Origin: CAIZQW01 sp942493055
GTDB taxonomy: Bacteria > Verrucomicrobiota > Kiritimatiellia > RFP12 > UBA1067
Reading direction: 5' to 3'
DNA length: 64,000 nucleotides
NCBI GenBank assembly: GCA_942493055.1
Contig: OW818680.1
Location: 3,472,001 to 3,536,000 of the forward strand
Shown: in pieces, positions 62,628 to 64,000 of the stretch
Layout: the number at the start of each line of letters is the position of its first letter
Position numbering within the stretch: the stretch's first letter is position 1
Notes under the pieces: model-generated
Told to the model about the DNA's origin: nothing
Seen by the model: only the letters and a program-made list of their open reading frames with translations
The model's database searches: none
Program-made: the position numbers and the translations under genes

Positions 62628-62882
62628 ATGCTACTGATACATCATGTAAAATACACGAATACCGTATTAGCCAATTTGCCTTTGGTCATACCAGTCAAAG
62701 ATCAGAATCAAATCTTGATTGGAGCAACGGCTAATGATCTATGTGAGTTTTCTTCAGAAATCGGCGGCGTTCTGTTGCTAAACAAAAATGAATTAGCCGA
62801 TCACTTCAGATCACCTGATAAGAGTGCCGATGATTTTATCAACGAATGTATAACCACAGTAACCCAAGTGGCTGTTACATGA
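62628..62882 (+). CDS. Small protein of unknown function
   Basis: An 84-residue soluble protein (MLLIHHVKYTNTVLANLPLV...) without recognised motif, signal peptide or membrane segment. GAGGAG is an optimal ribosome-binding site 11 bases before the ATG, which is the best evidence that it is translated. It stands 117 bp after the lipoprotein gene and converges on the metallophosphoesterase. Confidence 0.5.
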   Translation: MLLIHHVKYTNTVLANLPLVIPVKDQNQILIGATANDLCEFSSEIGGVLLLNKNELADHFRSPDKSADDFINECITTVTQVAVT

Positions 62883-62925
62883 AGCACTTACAAAGATCTT
62901 AAATGGTTATAATTCCGGCAATCGT

Positions 62926-64000
62926 TCACCAAGGGTCGCCTGGGAAATGTGAAAGAATTGCTTTGTGAAGATGCATTAGCGAGGCTTCCAGATGAATTAT
63001 AATTTGCGAATTAGCAGTGATTGGTGGCATAGTTCGTCGTGCGCGAAAATAGTATTCCGCTTCTTGCAGATTCTGCTCGGAAGAAGCTAACTGAAAATGA
63101 ATTTTCTGGGCACAGCCAGTATACTTTGTGATGTTACCAGCTAAGTCAAGCTTGTCATATTTTTTGTAGAAATCTCTAATCTCAAGAATAATTTCCCGAT
63201 GAGTACGAACTGCTGTTTTGTATTCATGCGGAAAATTACTAAAACTGTAATCAGGCTCACGATAAGAAAAATAGGTACATTTGCGATAGTCAAGAATGAC
63301 ACGATTCCAGTCAAGAATTTGCGACAGTTCAAGCTCCTTGCATGGTTTAATCATGTGAAATTCAATTTTCTTCTGACATTTAGTTGCTACTAAATAATAA
63401 TCAGTGTCAATAGGAATTGGCAGCTTTTCGAAATCTCTTCTGAAATAGTTAATATGAGCCTTGAAAATGTTCGCGACCTTCTCGATGATTTCGTCAAAAT
63501 CCAATTTGTACTCTCTAATATTGCATCTAAAAGATGATCCCTTAACGAGTTCATAATCAGCCAAGTTGTATGATACTAATTCAATGTCATCAGGAAAATT
63601 GGATTTTTTGTTGAGCGAAATCTCGAACGAATTGTCGGTCGCAACCCAGCTTTGCGACTGTTTGTTATAATGCCGCTCGGTTATGTTGATCTTGTTGCTG
63701 TTCAGATTCCATGTTACTTGTGAATATAGGTTCTTGCCATGATAATCTGAAAAAATAGATCCGCTCTGAACAGAGATGTATTCTCCGATTTGGTTTGAAG
63801 TACAATGAAAGCATTGTTCATGAAGATGGCCAAAGAAATGAAAGTTAAAGTGCTTCGACAAATAACTTTCAACGACGCTTTTGTCCCATTGCTGAAGATA
63901 TGAGGTCGGATGATGCGTAATAAGTATTGTTATGTCGGGGTCATGTTTGTGTAGGCTCTGACAAATATTGTGCATTTGTATTGACCCTACTGCAAGGCCG
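62926..64000 (-). CDS. Metallophosphoesterase (calcineurin-like), N-terminus outside window
   Basis: The frame is open to the right edge (GLAVGSIQ before the first internal ATG at 63975), so the N-terminal metal-binding part (DxH, GDxxD) lies outside. Visible are the later calcineurin motifs ILITHHPTSYL and FFGHLHEQCF (GHxH), then an extended C-terminal part of about 230 residues (NITKYTGCAQKIHF, HLEASLMHLHKAIL) not typical of small phosphoesterases. It could act on nucleotides, DNA or RNA, or phosphoproteins. Similar extended proteins occur near defence islands, but that is context only. Confidence 0.72.
   Translation of the reverse strand, partial: GLAVGSIQMHNICQSLHKHDPDITILITHHPTSYLQQWDKSVVESYLSKHFNFHFFGHLHEQCFHCTSNQIGEYISVQSGSIFSDYHGKNLYSQVTWNLNSNKINITERHYNKQSQSWVATDNSFEISLNKKSNFPDDIELVSYNLADYELVKGSSFRCNIREYKLDFDEIIEKVANIFKAHINYFRRDFEKLPIPIDTDYYLVATKCQKKIEFHMIKPCKELELSQILDWNRVILDYRKCTYFSYREPDYSFSNFPHEYKTAVRTHREIILEIRDFYKKYDKLDLAGNITKYTGCAQKIHFQLASSEQNLQEAEYYFRARRTMPPITANSQIIIHLEASLMHLHKAILSHFPGDPW

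Noticed and set aside
1..64000. tRNA, rRNA, integrase or prophage genes marking island borders
   Set aside because: None recognised on either strand by eye; a tRNA scan would be needed to exclude a tRNA fragment at the island edges.

Overview
The window looks like a chromosome segment of a Gram-negative glycan-degrading bacterium, most likely of the PVC group (Kiritimatiellota, Lentisphaerota or Verrucomicrobiota). This is an inference from gene content: many secreted glycosidases, a sulfatase and several esterases without SusC/SusD pairs, a PagL-like outer-membrane lipid A deacylase (so an LPS outer membrane), a GxxExxY gene, and intergenic DNA full of short 'word' repeats and hairpins. No rRNA, tRNA, integrase, transposase or CRISPR array was seen.

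Bases 1-22.8 kb are a glycan-degradation region. It encodes a GH38-like alpha-mannosidase (5' end outside the window), a DUF5703/GH95-like protein, a GH92 alpha-mannosidase, a sulfatase fused to a GH29-like alpha-L-fucosidase, an unassigned glycosidase-like protein, a complete GH38, a PagL-like deacylase, a membrane-anchored cytochrome c, a GH110-type alpha-1,3-galactosidase, a sialidase-fold protein and a subtilisin. Together they would remove mannose, fucose, sulfate and alpha-galactose caps from complex, probably host- or algae-derived, glycans outside the cytoplasm. From 25 to 36.6 kb lie seven exported esterase or hydrolase-type proteins (two SGNH, one type-B carboxylesterase, two CE7-like, two other alpha/beta hydrolases), a dual-specificity phosphatase and an exported aldo/keto reductase. 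These suit deacylation of decorated polysaccharides. Housekeeping-type genes (YgbA family, DEAD-box helicase) sit between the two blocks.

Four copies of one hairpin element (18.5, 23.4, 30.8 and 34.0 kb) lie in intergenic gaps. All have the same 12-bp terminal inverted repeats. One copy carries a GxxExxY nuclease-fold gene; the other three carry a 40-bp palindrome where the gene would be. The internal modules occur in both orientations. From 36.6 to 40.4 kb the DNA is mostly structured repeats with two decayed genes (RhuM-like, AlbA_2-like) and a membrane protein whose C-terminus is made of repeat DNA.

From 42.7 to 59.9 kb there is a visibly more AT-rich defence island, almost entirely on the minus strand. 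Its genes, in transcription order, are RadC-like, HsdR, HsdM, HsdS (each overlapping the next by 4 bp), a Septu-like ATPase/HNH pair (PtuA/PtuB), and then a little-known operon. That operon has two PLD-like proteins with HDR-type motifs and a 664-residue protein of unknown family, followed by a frameshifted small gene, a P-loop ATPase whose frame extends upstream to a good ribosome-binding site but has only an ATA codon there, and a one-TM protein. This operon is the best candidate for an undescribed defence system. The right end holds a lipoprotein, a small unknown protein and a metallophosphoesterase cut by the window edge.
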